Source: Tritrichomonas musculus (taxonomy: Eukaryota > Parabasalia > Tritrichomonadida > Tritrichomonadidae). From it: DNA of 64,000 nt. Position 1 is the first letter of the stretch. Every line of letters begins with the position of its first letter. Where the stretch lies: positions 1,364,001-1,428,000 of the forward strand of contig JAPFFF010000018.1 in assembly GCA_039105265.1 (NCBI GenBank), in the 5' to 3' direction. The translations under genes and the position numbers were made by a program. The notes under the pieces were generated by a model, which saw only the letters and a program-made list of their open reading frames with translations, searched no databases and was not told the DNA's origin. Positions 38,236 through 47,796 of the stretch are shown here, in pieces.

Positions 38236-38528
38236 AATAGTCTATATAAATCTTTACGGTAAGTTGAAATTCTATATAGTCTTCTCAATTAACCGTAAAG
38301 ATTTATATATAGACTATTATAGAATCTTATACTCTTCTCAGAAATTCTCTCAAAACATAAATAAAAATATATGAAAAAGTTTTCATAAATAACGACCAAA
38401 AATAATCGTTTTTTAATGTATGATTATTATTTGAACTTTTTCCGATAATTATTTTCAACATTATCAATTATTGAAAGATTTTCTGAAGGTACTCAATAGA
38501 ATCTAAGGTTAATTGAGAAGAGTATAAG
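38236..38528. repeat. Nested inverted repeats (foldback element)
   Basis: 38236-38260 (AATAGTCTATATAAATCTTT..) pairs with 38292-38318. CTTCTCAATTAACC at 38281-38294 is inverted at 38507-38520, and CTTATACTCTTCTCA at 38326-38340 is inverted at 38514-38528. The two long-range pairs share one far arm, so alternative foldings are possible. It is perhaps a worn MITE. Confidence 0.65.
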
Positions 38529-38764
38529 GTTTTTAAAAAGACGGTATATGAGTCCGTTAAAAAGGAAAGCAGTTATTGATTTGATCTTTTATTAAAAAAA
38601 AAAAAAAAGGCCATATATCAATTCAAATTTTCATGTAGCATTGAAAAAGTCGAATTAAAATCGAGTTCATTTCTGCGAAAACGAAAATTCAACATATGAT
38701 TTATAATTAAATTGAGCTTTTTTATAACATGTATTTTAACATAACAGAAAGCTTATAACATTTG

Positions 38765-38816
<52 letters not shown>

Positions 38817-38817
<1 letters not shown>

Positions 38818-38958
38818 AGATATTTTTTGCCCCAATCTCTTTTGGTATATTTCACAAAAGTGCAAAAAAGTTCTAGCAGATTTTTTCTGAAGTACGATTC
38901 AAGGTCAATATTGACCTTAACCGTTGGAGGGCAAAGAGATTGGGGCAAAAAATATCTC
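38817..38958. mobile_element. Short inverted-repeat element between two poly-T runs
   Basis: A perfect 26-bp inverted repeat (GAGATATTTTTTGCCCCAAT..) bounds a 142-bp element at 38817-38842 and 38933-38958. A run of 49 T precedes it (38768-38816) and 27 T follow it (38960-38986). The centre has the perfect palindrome AAGGTCAATATTGACCTT. It has no coding capacity. It looks like a MITE that went into a T-run. Confidence 0.75.
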
Positions 38959-39279
38959 CTTTTTTTTTTTTTTTTTTTTTTTTTTTGCTCGCCTTTAAAT
39001 CATTCAATCTTTTTCTGCACAAAAAAAATTCAAATGTTCAACTTGATTGTTTTTCATGAATCACTAAATTTTTTTATGTATCAATTCAATTTTTTCAGTC
39101 ACTTGAAATTCAATTGAATTTTTAAAATGACCATTTAAAATTGATTTTAATATTTAATTCATTCATATATCTTTTGGTGAAGATTTATGGAATGCTCATG
39201 ACTTAAATGAAAAAATAAAAGCATTTGCATGAAATCCGTTCTATACAAACATTTTATATAAACATAAGTAATTCATTAA

Positions 39280-40782
39280 TTAAGAATTCTCAAGAAGAAG
39301 ATTAAGTTTGAGCATTGAAGCATCAATTTTATCCACATATTTATAGCTTTTATTTTGAGGCAGTTTCTCCATTTTCGCTAATTCAAATGAAATCAAATTT
39401 TGAATTTTTTCTTCTTTATTTTGAAGATGTTTAACGCGTGAAAGAAGATTATCATATCGGTAATTTGCTGATATGATCATTCTTTTTAATTGTTTTTTCA
39501 TCATTTTTATATCATTTAATAAATCATTTCTCTTTTTTTCGAGCTCATTCAGTAAAACTGTTTGGCTAGGGTCATTAAAATAAATTTCAATTATCTCTTC
39601 ATCCTCTTTTTCTTCTTCTTCTTCCTCTATTTTTGTGGTTTCAGCTTTATTATTCCATACGTTTTGAATTTCTTCTTTTCGTCCGTTTATTTTATGATCA
39701 AAATTATTAAATACAGTCATAAGTGACTCACAATTTGCGTCATATTCGTCAGCTTTTGAATTAATCAAACGCCTAAGATGTTTCGATTTGTTTTTCATTT
39801 CAGCGAGTTGTTTTTTATAACATTCAAGAGAAGATTGACGAAGCATTTTTAAATGTGCTTTTTTGTTTTGATAATCGAGTTGATTTTTCACTTTTTTTTG
39901 TCTTAATTGTTCGTTTTGGCGTTCTAGCTCAATAACAGCTTTTTCAGAGTCTTCATATAATTTCTTAATATCATCGATTGTTAATTTCAGCGCTTGCGAA
40001 CTGATTTGATTTTTCTTGCTCATAGTTTGTTGAGCCGTAGAAATTGTGTTTGCAGCATTTCTTTTTTGTGATTCATTATATGTATCTAATAGCATATCAA
40101 ATTTGCTTATCTCGTTCTTAAGTCTATTTAATGTATTTTCTTCCCATGAAATCTGTTCATGAATCTTTTCAATAAAAAAATCAGCATGGCTCTTATATTT
40201 AGTAGAAATTGAAGAGTAATCACTTAAATTATAATCATATTCGTTTTCACTTTCAATTTCACTCAAATCAATTTTAGTGAAGTTTTGTAACTGTGCATTT
40301 GTTAATTTTGGATATGAGAAGTTTGGTAAATCTGTAAAATCAAATAATAACTTAATTTGATCATTTTCTTCAATAAGTGAATTACGAATATTAAATTGGT
40401 TCTCGATCTCTTTTTCATAAAAAATAATTTTTTGTTTGAGTTCAGTATTTTCAATACAAATTTGGATATATGAATGTATCATATCAGCATAAGATGGAAT
40501 ATTTTGAGCATAAAATGAATCAATAATTTGATATTTCAATTGAAAAAGCTCCCCTTTAGGAACATACTGATTTTTCGAATTGCGTTTCGAAATAAGCGCT
40601 GAAACTTGATCTTTGAGAGTAATTAATTCGGTTTCAAGTTCTTCTTTCTGTTGATGGTAATACTTTTTTTCAAAAGGACTAAATAAATTTGTGATGTATA
40701 ACTGTGGATCATCAAATGTATAAGAATCATCAATTGAAATAAGTGTTTTGGAATCAGCAGTTTCTGATTCTTGTGATTTCAT
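39280..40782 (-). CDS. Coiled-coil protein, unknown
   Basis: The 500-aa product is dominated by coiled coils: HQQKEELETELITLKDQVSA near residues 43-62, a stretch near 210-340 (KAVIELERQNEQLRQKKVKN) and a C-terminal part (LEKKRNDLLNDIKMMKKQL). An acidic Glu run (EEEEEEKEDEEI) lies near 390. There is no signal peptide, membrane segment or enzyme motif. Such proteins are common in the trichomonad cytoskeleton, but nothing here names a structure. Start at ATG 40782. The next gene on the same strand (nuclease) starts beyond a 200-bp spacer. Confidence 0.75.
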   Translation of the reverse strand: MKSQESETADSKTLISIDDSYTFDDPQLYITNLFSPFEKKYYHQQKEELETELITLKDQVSALISKRNSKNQYVPKGELFQLKYQIIDSFYAQNIPSYADMIHSYIQICIENTELKQKIIFYEKEIENQFNIRNSLIEENDQIKLLFDFTDLPNFSYPKLTNAQLQNFTKIDLSEIESENEYDYNLSDYSSISTKYKSHADFFIEKIHEQISWEENTLNRLKNEISKFDMLLDTYNESQKRNAANTISTAQQTMSKKNQISSQALKLTIDDIKKLYEDSEKAVIELERQNEQLRQKKVKNQLDYQNKKAHLKMLRQSSLECYKKQLAEMKNKSKHLRRLINSKADEYDANCESLMTVFNNFDHKINGRKEEIQNVWNNKAETTKIEEEEEEKEDEEIIEIYFNDPSQTVLLNELEKKRNDLLNDIKMMKKQLKRMIISANYRYDNLLSRVKHLQNKEEKIQNLISFELAKMEKLPQNKSYKYVDKIDASMLKLNLLLENS

Positions 40783-41003
40783 AAATTTCTCCGAGCAATT
40801 TGAGGATACTTATTAAAATTTTAGGAATTCTGTTTAAAATTTTCGTTTGACTTTTTCAGATTTCATTTTATTAAAGCTCATTGAAAAATTGAATTTTTTA
40901 AATAGATTAGAAAAAATACAATTATTTAGATGGATATGAATGTAAAATAACTAGAAATCAATATTTTAAAATCAAATATAAAATCTAAAATATTAACACT
41001 TTA

Positions 41004-41984
41004 TTATTGAAGTGCTTTCTTGGTTCTCGTTATGAAATATGAAAGAATAACTATACAAATAAACATTAAGGCATTAATAACCCAAAGAGCAATTTCTCTG
41101 GATGAAACTTTTGGATTCAGTTTAACATTGAAGTCAACATTGTCAAGAAGATTCTTTAATAAGTAACCCAAACGATATCCAGCCAATGCAATTCTTTCTT
41201 TTGAACGTAATTGAACTGTTTGGAAGTATTCATCAGATGGGCGTTTATTGATTGGAGTACTGTATCCATAATCGCGTGCATATGTATTACTTTCATTTGC
41301 CCATACAAAAGGTGAGAATGATTGTAAATCATAATTTCTTGAAGTGAAATAGCTTTCAGGAAGCTCTTCGATTAATTTTGATGCATTCGCAAAAAATGTT
41401 TTGGAGTTAATTGATGATACAGGATTTTCTAATGGATAATAAAGACCTGCACTATCCCATAAAAAGTGAATATTATTGCAAGCAGATCCATATTCGCAAT
41501 CTAAATAATATTTATTGCCTCCAAGATCGCCAGTTGGAATTGAATCGCTGTACATTTGGCAAGAGTGATGCGGGGTGTGAATGTCGCCAACAAAATGAAT
41601 AATTGAACGAATATGAAATCCAAACACCCATCTATCTGATGTAGAAGGATTATCGAGGCACTCTTTTGCATGTACTAAATAATTCGTAACGTTGTATGTA
41701 TCTGGTTGAATAGTAATTTTGCTTATATCTGTAACATTTAATAACAGAGGTGTGTCTATAAAATGCCAATTTCCCATTCCAGAAAATCCATAACTTTTGA
41801 CGTCATCTTGCCATGATGCACAAGAAACAATAGTAGATGTTGGGAGTGTTCCAAAGTTAATTATTTTTTCTATCTTTTCTTTTTCTTTCTTTGATAATTT
41901 TCTGGATGCAATTTCAGCTATAATCATATGGGCATGCCCCCACCATGAATATGAATTTGTTATTAAAAAAGCAAATAAAATCAT
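41004..41984 (-). CDS. Membrane-anchored S1/P1-type nuclease
   Basis: The 326-aa product is a zinc-dependent S1/P1 nuclease that should cut single-stranded nucleic acids outside the cell or in a vesicle. Residues 1-13 (MILFAFLITNSYS) form a signal peptide; cleavage would free Trp14, whose N-terminus binds zinc in this family, followed by His19 (WWGHAHMIIAE). Further zinc-site segments: WQDD near 57, NWHFIDTP near 74, FVGDIHTPHHS near 130 and NIHFLWDSAG near 167. Residues about 297-318 (WVINALMFICIVILSYFI) form a C-terminal membrane anchor with a short basic tail, unlike the secreted fungal and plant enzymes. Nucleotide scavenging from host nucleic acids is the likely role. Confidence 0.92.
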   Translation of the reverse strand: MILFAFLITNSYSWWGHAHMIIAEIASRKLSKKEKEKIEKIINFGTLPTSTIVSCASWQDDVKSYGFSGMGNWHFIDTPLLLNVTDISKITIQPDTYNVTNYLVHAKECLDNPSTSDRWVFGFHIRSIIHFVGDIHTPHHSCQMYSDSIPTGDLGGNKYYLDCEYGSACNNIHFLWDSAGLYYPLENPVSSINSKTFFANASKLIEELPESYFTSRNYDLQSFSPFVWANESNTYARDYGYSTPINKRPSDEYFQTVQLRSKERIALAGYRLGYLLKNLLDNVDFNVKLNPKVSSREIALWVINALMFICIVILSYFITRTKKALQ

Positions 41985-42331
41985 ATTCCTAAAAAAATTT
42001 TATTATCGGCCAAATATTTTATCAATTTGCTACTAACAAAAAGTTAATTATTCTTTCAACTTAAGATTTGCAGCAGGAATATACATCGATTGAAATTAAA
42101 GCAATTTCACTTTCAACCAAATTGCCTAAAAAAATAGTAAAAATAATATGAATGGAAATAACTGTAAAAAAAAAAAAAAAAAAAATATTCAATAAATCTT
42201 TTTTTAAACATAACATTTTTTTGTACAAAAAAAGGTCTATTTAAGAGAATAAAAACTAAGTAGAGGTAAAAAAAAGAGAATTAATTAAAAAAAACAAAAA
42301 AATACTATATAAATTCGCGTTTTTTTCCCCC
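41985..42331. other. AT-rich spacer with poly-A runs
   Basis: Nothing recognisable apart from a poly-A run near 42167-42184; it separates two same-strand genes. Confidence 0.6.
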
Positions 42332-45300
42332 TTAAAATAGAGTGTCCATTTGATCAAGAACTGACCAAACATTTTCATAAGCAATTTTTGTTTCACTATG
42401 CAAACAGGCTGATAAAGTTAATTCATTTTGATTTTGATTATTAGCAATATTTTGTTGCTGATACTGAGTAGGAGGAGACTTAGGATTATTTTTGCTATTT
42501 GGATTATTTGTATTTTTGGCTTGAGAAGAAGAATTCTTCATATTATTTAGCTTATTAATATTATTAATATGATTATCAATAATTAGAACCAAATCTCTGA
42601 TAACAAAACCTATTATTGAATTAGGGACTAAAAAAGGATTTGTAGATCCAAATGGAATGAAATTTAATTTCAAATAATCATCTGTGCTCTTAGCATTTAT
42701 ATCTTTGGGGTTTTTTTGATATAGAAAGTTAGCGCGTACATTAACGAGTACATTTCCTCCACTTACAGGACGTAATAATATTATAAATAACGAATTAAGA
42801 ATTTTGTTCTTAATTATATCATATGGTGATTCAAACCAAATGATGGAAACTGTGGTTTTGATTAGATTTGGTGTCGTATCTTGCAAACGAATTGAAGGAT
42901 ATGGAACAAACAGTGTCTCATGACGACAATTATTGAAATAAACTCCACTTTCTAAAGAAGTAAGAAGAGTATGAATACTTTCGAGATGAGAAAGTAAATA
43001 ATCTTTTTTGTTGCAAGTATTATTTGATTGCTGGTATTGAGATACTGGTCTTTGTGGTTGCGGAGATAGCTGATGAGGTTGTTGTTGTGGTTGTTGTTGA
43101 AATTGTGATGCTGATCTATGCCTTTGCAATTGTTGTGGATCTTGCTGTAAAGGTGGAGATCTTTGTTGTTGTAATAATGATGATGGAGGCTGTGGTGGAA
43201 ATTTTGGTTGTTGTTGTAAATTTTGTTTTTGCTGTGGTTGAGGTTGTTGTTGAAAAGGTTGTCTCTGTTGTTGTGCTTGTTGTTGGGTTGATTGTGTCTG
43301 TTGTGGAGGTAATGGCGATTTTTGTTGTTGTTGGCGTGTGTTAGTTTTCATTTGATTACCTTGAATATGTTGTTGTATATTTTGTTTAATTAGAGAAATC
43401 ATTTTTTCTATAGACAAAATAATGGGTGTATCTGTTACTTTAACATTTTCACCAAGAGATGCCAAAAATGAAACAAATTCGTTTGATGTTTGATCAAATC
43501 GATTTGTTAAGATTTCTTCAACTTTTCTCTGTTTAGTCTTGATGTAAATAATTGGTATTATATGTTTTTCCATACTTGGTCTGTCATTAAAGTTTTCTGC
43601 AAGATTTAAGCCATACTGAGTGAAAATTAGCCAATGTTTTTCTCTCTTTTGAGAAAGAAAAGCATCAGTTAATAATGCAGTTTCCATCTTATTATTTTGA
43701 ATAAGAGAACCTAGCGTGTGATCTTTGAAGTATGTGTTATTTTGAACTGTTTTTAACTCATCTTGCTTTTCCTTTGTGGTAATGTTCACTGAATAATTAT
43801 CAGTATTATATACATTAGAAATTGTAATATAAGTTGAATATAGATTAAAAGTGATAATAGCAGATTTATTGTCGATAATTGCGCATTGTTTCTCCTTATC
43901 CAATGAATTAAGATTATTATCTGAATTTGTAATTGTTTTCTTTCGGTAACTATTTAAAAATTTAGAAAGGAAGAAAGAAAAATTTTCGTTACAAAATCTA
44001 TTTTTGGTTGGATTTTGGTCAAACGGTTGAAGCAAAAATAAAATTGCTTTTTCAAACAAAGGATCATTTACATCCAAATTGACAAGTAGATCAGAAATAA
44101 ATCTCATAATTATCTTAAAGCTAGTGAGTGAACATTGATTTGATCTGGAATAATTTCCTACCTGATTGAAAAATAAAGGAATTAACTCTGGACACTTGGC
44201 TTTGATTTCTTCATAGTGATAAGGTATAACAGAAATCAAATTCAAAAAGCATTCAGGATCACTAATTGTTCTCAAGTTTGAAATTAATTTTTTGAATAAT
44301 GAAAATGATGATGCTGCCAATTTCTTTATCTCATCGTTTGCGATTTGTGATTGAAAAACATAAAAGAAAGTTGTATAAAAATAAGGTGATAAGCGAAATT
44401 GAGAATCGGTCACAAACTCATTAAAAAACTGTAAAGAAAGTGAAAAATTTTGGGTTGATCCAACTTGAGCTTCTTTAATTTGTCGAGATATATCAATTGT
44501 TGAAGAAAAGTAGCGAAGAGCATTATTAATATAACTATTTTTATCAAGAAAGTTGTTGGTAGCTGTTTCATAATTAAACATTGACGTATAATCCATTAAT
44601 ATATGTGAATTAACAAACGGAATAACCGAATATCTAAATGGAAAAGGTGAACAACAGCATTTCATACATGTTGATAAAGCTTTCAGTGCAATTTCGGTAT
44701 CTGCATTCGAAGAATTTTTATTTGTACTAATTTTTATTACTTCAAAGAAGAAATTTAGCCACGAAATAGCAGAATTAGGTTCGACAATTTGTTTAACTAT
44801 TAAGTTTTCAAAAAGTCGGCATAACGTATTCAATATTGGCTTTGATAAAATGTTAGAGTTTGCGCTTTTGGTTTTATCTGATTTGAGGAAAAGATCAAAA
44901 AGCATCGGACAAGTTTTATTATAAATAAAAGCTGAGTTGCATTTGCAATTATGTTTTTTCGCCATTAAATAAATTGAAAAAAGAACATCAACGAATTTTG
45001 CTGTATGTGAATAATTATTGTATTTGCCAATTCCATTTAAAAAAGCTGATGCGAAATTATTTGCCATATTTGAATCTATTTTCACATTAAAATCTAAACC
45101 GATGGAGTTTGAATGGTTTTTCTTTTGAGGTTGATCAGATGCAATACTGGTTGCTTCCGTTTCTTGTTGAGTTGGTGATGAGACTGTGTTTGTATAATAT
45201 AAAGGAAAAGCGAAAAATAAATATGGGATTTTGGGTGTATTTAAAACATTACTCTTCATTGCATAATAAACAGGGTTTGATAGAATTGCTTCTTCAGAGG

Positions 45301-47506
45301 GTGGGAGTGGAGAATCAAATGAATTGTCTGTATTTTTATTCATTTCTAAAAGCTGATGAGAGCATATTGTAGCAAAAATTGAAGAATATAAATTAAAGAT
45401 ATCTTTTAATTCATTTGAAAGATCAAATAAGCGTGAAAATGAAATTAAATTTTCGCAGCATGTACGAAGATGTTCAGGAGTATAGCGAATAGCATCAAAA
45501 TAAGCTGTAAATAGGACGCAAGCTAATTGATGAATACAAAATCTATTTTGGCAAGTAAAAATTGATCTAAACAAGGTTGAACCGAGTTTTTCTGGTGAAA
45601 TATATTTTGTACAAGCTGAAAAGAAAGGGCGAAGGTGTAGAAGATGATCAAAAAGTTCAATATATGATTGAATTATTGGTGGAGTTAAGTTGGTTGTAAC
45701 AGTTGTTATTGTTGTTGTAGTTGTTATTGTCATTGTTTTGATTTGATTGTTCTGAGTTGCGGTTGGCGAATTACTAGATGATGCTATCGGTGTAGCTAAA
45801 GGTGGAATTGAAGAAGAGTTAGATTGATTTACTGATTTTCCTCTAAGTATATTTGAATATCTTTTTGGCGAATTGGATGAAATTTGATTTACTGTTGATT
45901 TTGGTGGTGAAGAAACTTGGTTTGGTTGTTCATTAGTATCAATTGAAGAAAACGAAGATGTTGATGGTGATTTGGAAAATACCTCAAAAGATGGTATTGA
46001 ATTGCAATTGTCAGTTAATTGAAAATTCTGATATGAGCTAGATGCTGTTGTATCTGATGAATTGTCTGTTGATATTCCTGAATTTTGCTCAAACGATAAA
46101 TCAGAATTGTCAGAAACATTAAGATCATTTGAACTTGATAGTAAATCGTTTATTGGTCCTTGAGAAGTTGGCCTTTGTCTATTAGATTGTTGTGGTTTTT
46201 GTCGTAGTTGCTGTTGGTATTTGGGTACAGGAGCTATTGACTTAGTTGTTTTTGACGTAGTAGTTGTCGAAGTGTTAGCAGTTGCTTTTTTTAGTAATGA
46301 ATGAAGTAGTGCTTCAGTTAAACGGCAAAATATAGTAGAAATAACAAGAATTACTTCTGGAAAAATATTTTTTGATCGACTAATTTGCATAATAATTTCT
46401 GCAGCCTGTTTCGTGAGATTTGTTCGAAAAAAAGTCAAAATAAGTTGCATATTGCGATTTCCATAATCAACAAGTTGATTCCCATCTATCAAATCAGAGT
46501 TATTTGGTAAATTAGAATTTTGATTGTGGTTCAAAGTAGGAGTTGAACCTTGTATTGGGATGTTTGTCGAATTTATTATTTGATTTATAAATGAATTGTT
46601 TTGATTATTTGGAATTTGCTTACTTATCAGAAAAGTAATAGTTTCTCTGAATTGCGCATTTTTAGGTATATCTGGATATATATTTGATGCATCTTGGTTT
46701 AGAGAAATTTTAATAGGAAAAGTAAATTGCAAAAAACTAAGTAGAATTGCGTGTAATTTTGTAAATTCAACCTGTTTGCCAGATGGAAGCATTTGTTCCG
46801 CCTGGATTAAAAGCTCCATTGTGTAATATGGAATAAGTTGATTTTTGTGGAAGCTAGAAAGTGTGGGAATTGAATTTGGCATTGCCATATTCCGATTAAA
46901 AAAAGAAAAAAAAGGAATTACAAGGAAGCTTTGGCATTTCTTATCAATGCATTTATAATTGCCCCAAAATAATGGAAAAATAAACTGAGCAATAATATTC
47001 ATCCAATAATTAAATTTTGGTGGGCTGGTCGCGATGTTAATGCTATTGGTGATAGCAACAGCTTGGTCCACCAATATTTCACCAATTTTTGTATCGGTCA
47101 TTGTTCGAAGATTTTTAATAAAAAATGCAGCTACTATAATAGACTCCCATTGTTGGAAATCAACGACCAAATCGCAAGCAGTAATTATATTTACTGTATT
47201 AATCCAGACAGATTTCCTTAAATCTCCCTCAACCGACTGTACGAGAAACTGGCATAAAATATTACTAACTTTTGAATGATCTTTTCGAACATGAATAGGA
47301 TTAGTAGTGATAACGGCAGACATTGATTTTGATATTTTCTCAATTGCTTTTTTTGTAGCCCGTGCAGTAATAATTTTGGGATCAGATAAATTTTGCGAGG
47401 TAATAGCTTTCTGGATATGATCTAAATATGCATCAAAATTATCGAAAGTAATTGGATTTTGATTTTGAGTAAATGGTTTGATGTAATTCGTGATCTTTTT
47501 CCACAT
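42332..47506 (-). CDS. Large RapGAP-domain protein (tuberin/RalGAP-alpha type)
   Basis: The 1724-aa product is mostly alpha-helical (HEAT-like) with Ser/Thr/Gln-rich inserts (about 410-590). The C-terminal part from about 1295 fits a Rap/Ral GAP domain: WLIFTQYGLNLAEN, then SNEFVSFLASLGENV, then after an insert TTVSIIWFES near 1555, NSLFIILLRPVSGGNVLVNV, and VIRDLVLII. A Gln/Pro-rich insert of about 115 residues (43015-43375) splits the domain. The segment before SIIW, where active members carry the catalytic Asn, reads LIKTT, so catalysis is uncertain; the beta-type partners of RalGAP complexes also lack it. Relatives act on Rheb, Rap or Ral, some upstream of TORC1. The start is the ATG at 47506. 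Confidence 0.75.
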   Translation of the reverse strand: MWKKITNYIKPFTQNQNPITFDNFDAYLDHIQKAITSQNLSDPKIITARATKKAIEKISKSMSAVITTNPIHVRKDHSKVSNILCQFLVQSVEGDLRKSVWINTVNIITACDLVVDFQQWESIIVAAFFIKNLRTMTDTKIGEILVDQAVAITNSINIATSPPKFNYWMNIIAQFIFPLFWGNYKCIDKKCQSFLVIPFFSFFNRNMAMPNSIPTLSSFHKNQLIPYYTMELLIQAEQMLPSGKQVEFTKLHAILLSFLQFTFPIKISLNQDASNIYPDIPKNAQFRETITFLISKQIPNNQNNSFINQIINSTNIPIQGSTPTLNHNQNSNLPNNSDLIDGNQLVDYGNRNMQLILTFFRTNLTKQAAEIIMQISRSKNIFPEVILVISTIFCRLTEALLHSLLKKATANTSTTTTSKTTKSIAPVPKYQQQLRQKPQQSNRQRPTSQGPINDLLSSSNDLNVSDNSDLSFEQNSGISTDNSSDTTASSSYQNFQLTDNCNSIPSFEVFSKSPSTSSFSSIDTNEQPNQVSSPPKSTVNQISSNSPKRYSNILRGKSVNQSNSSSIPPLATPIASSSNSPTATQNNQIKTMTITTTTTITTVTTNLTPPIIQSYIELFDHLLHLRPFFSACTKYISPEKLGSTLFRSIFTCQNRFCIHQLACVLFTAYFDAIRYTPEHLRTCCENLISFSRLFDLSNELKDIFNLYSSIFATICSHQLLEMNKNTDNSFDSPLPPSEEAILSNPVYYAMKSNVLNTPKIPYLFFAFPLYYTNTVSSPTQQETEATSIASDQPQKKNHSNSIGLDFNVKIDSNMANNFASAFLNGIGKYNNYSHTAKFVDVLFSIYLMAKKHNCKCNSAFIYNKTCPMLFDLFLKSDKTKSANSNILSKPILNTLCRLFENLIVKQIVEPNSAISWLNFFFEVIKISTNKNSSNADTEIALKALSTCMKCCCSPFPFRYSVIPFVNSHILMDYTSMFNYETATNNFLDKNSYINNALRYFSSTIDISRQIKEAQVGSTQNFSLSLQFFNEFVTDSQFRLSPYFYTTFFYVFQSQIANDEIKKLAASSFSLFKKLISNLRTISDPECFLNLISVIPYHYEEIKAKCPELIPLFFNQVGNYSRSNQCSLTSFKIIMRFISDLLVNLDVNDPLFEKAILFLLQPFDQNPTKNRFCNENFSFFLSKFLNSYRKKTITNSDNNLNSLDKEKQCAIIDNKSAIITFNLYSTYITISNVYNTDNYSVNITTKEKQDELKTVQNNTYFKDHTLGSLIQNNKMETALLTDAFLSQKREKHWLIFTQYGLNLAENFNDRPSMEKHIIPIIYIKTKQRKVEEILTNRFDQTSNEFVSFLASLGENVKVTDTPIILSIEKMISLIKQNIQQHIQGNQMKTNTRQQQQKSPLPPQQTQSTQQQAQQQRQPFQQQPQPQQKQNLQQQPKFPPQPPSSLLQQQRSPPLQQDPQQLQRHRSASQFQQQPQQQPHQLSPQPQRPVSQYQQSNNTCNKKDYLLSHLESIHTLLTSLESGVYFNNCRHETLFVPYPSIRLQDTTPNLIKTTVSIIWFESPYDIIKNKILNSLFIILLRPVSGGNVLVNVRANFLYQKNPKDINAKSTDDYLKLNFIPFGSTNPFLVPNSIIGFVIRDLVLIIDNHINNINKLNNMKNSSSQAKNTNNPNSKNNPKSPPTQYQQQNIANNQNQNELTLSACLHSETKIAYENVWSVLDQMDTLF

Positions 47507-47796
47507 TACCGCAAAAGAAATCTAGGAACTTTTAGAATTTATATCTGGTTTATTTTTTTTTTTTTTCAATTAATTAACAATTAATAAACTTTTTAAATAA
47601 TTACCTTATCTATATATCCAAATTTTGACATATTTAATGAATTTCTGATGAGAATAAAAAAAAGATAACTTTTTGATATGATTTTTTTCATATTGTTAGT
47701 GTTTCTGACATAGAGTTATCAATTTTTTATTTATTTCAACAAAAAAAAAAATTGCATATTCCTATTAGTAATTTTCAACTATAAAAAAAATATTTT

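Larger units (their letters stand above)
38166..39279. other. Gene-free region with foldback and poly-T elements
   Basis: No gene. It holds a foldback (38236-38528), a poly-A run near 38594-38607, and the poly-T-flanked inverted-repeat element at 38817-38958, each listed separately. Confidence 0.7.

Noticed and set aside
43024-43344. Plus-strand frame rich in Val/Ile inside the RapGAP gene
   Set aside because: It is the complement of the Gln/Pro-rich insert; the repetitive codons create an open antisense frame.
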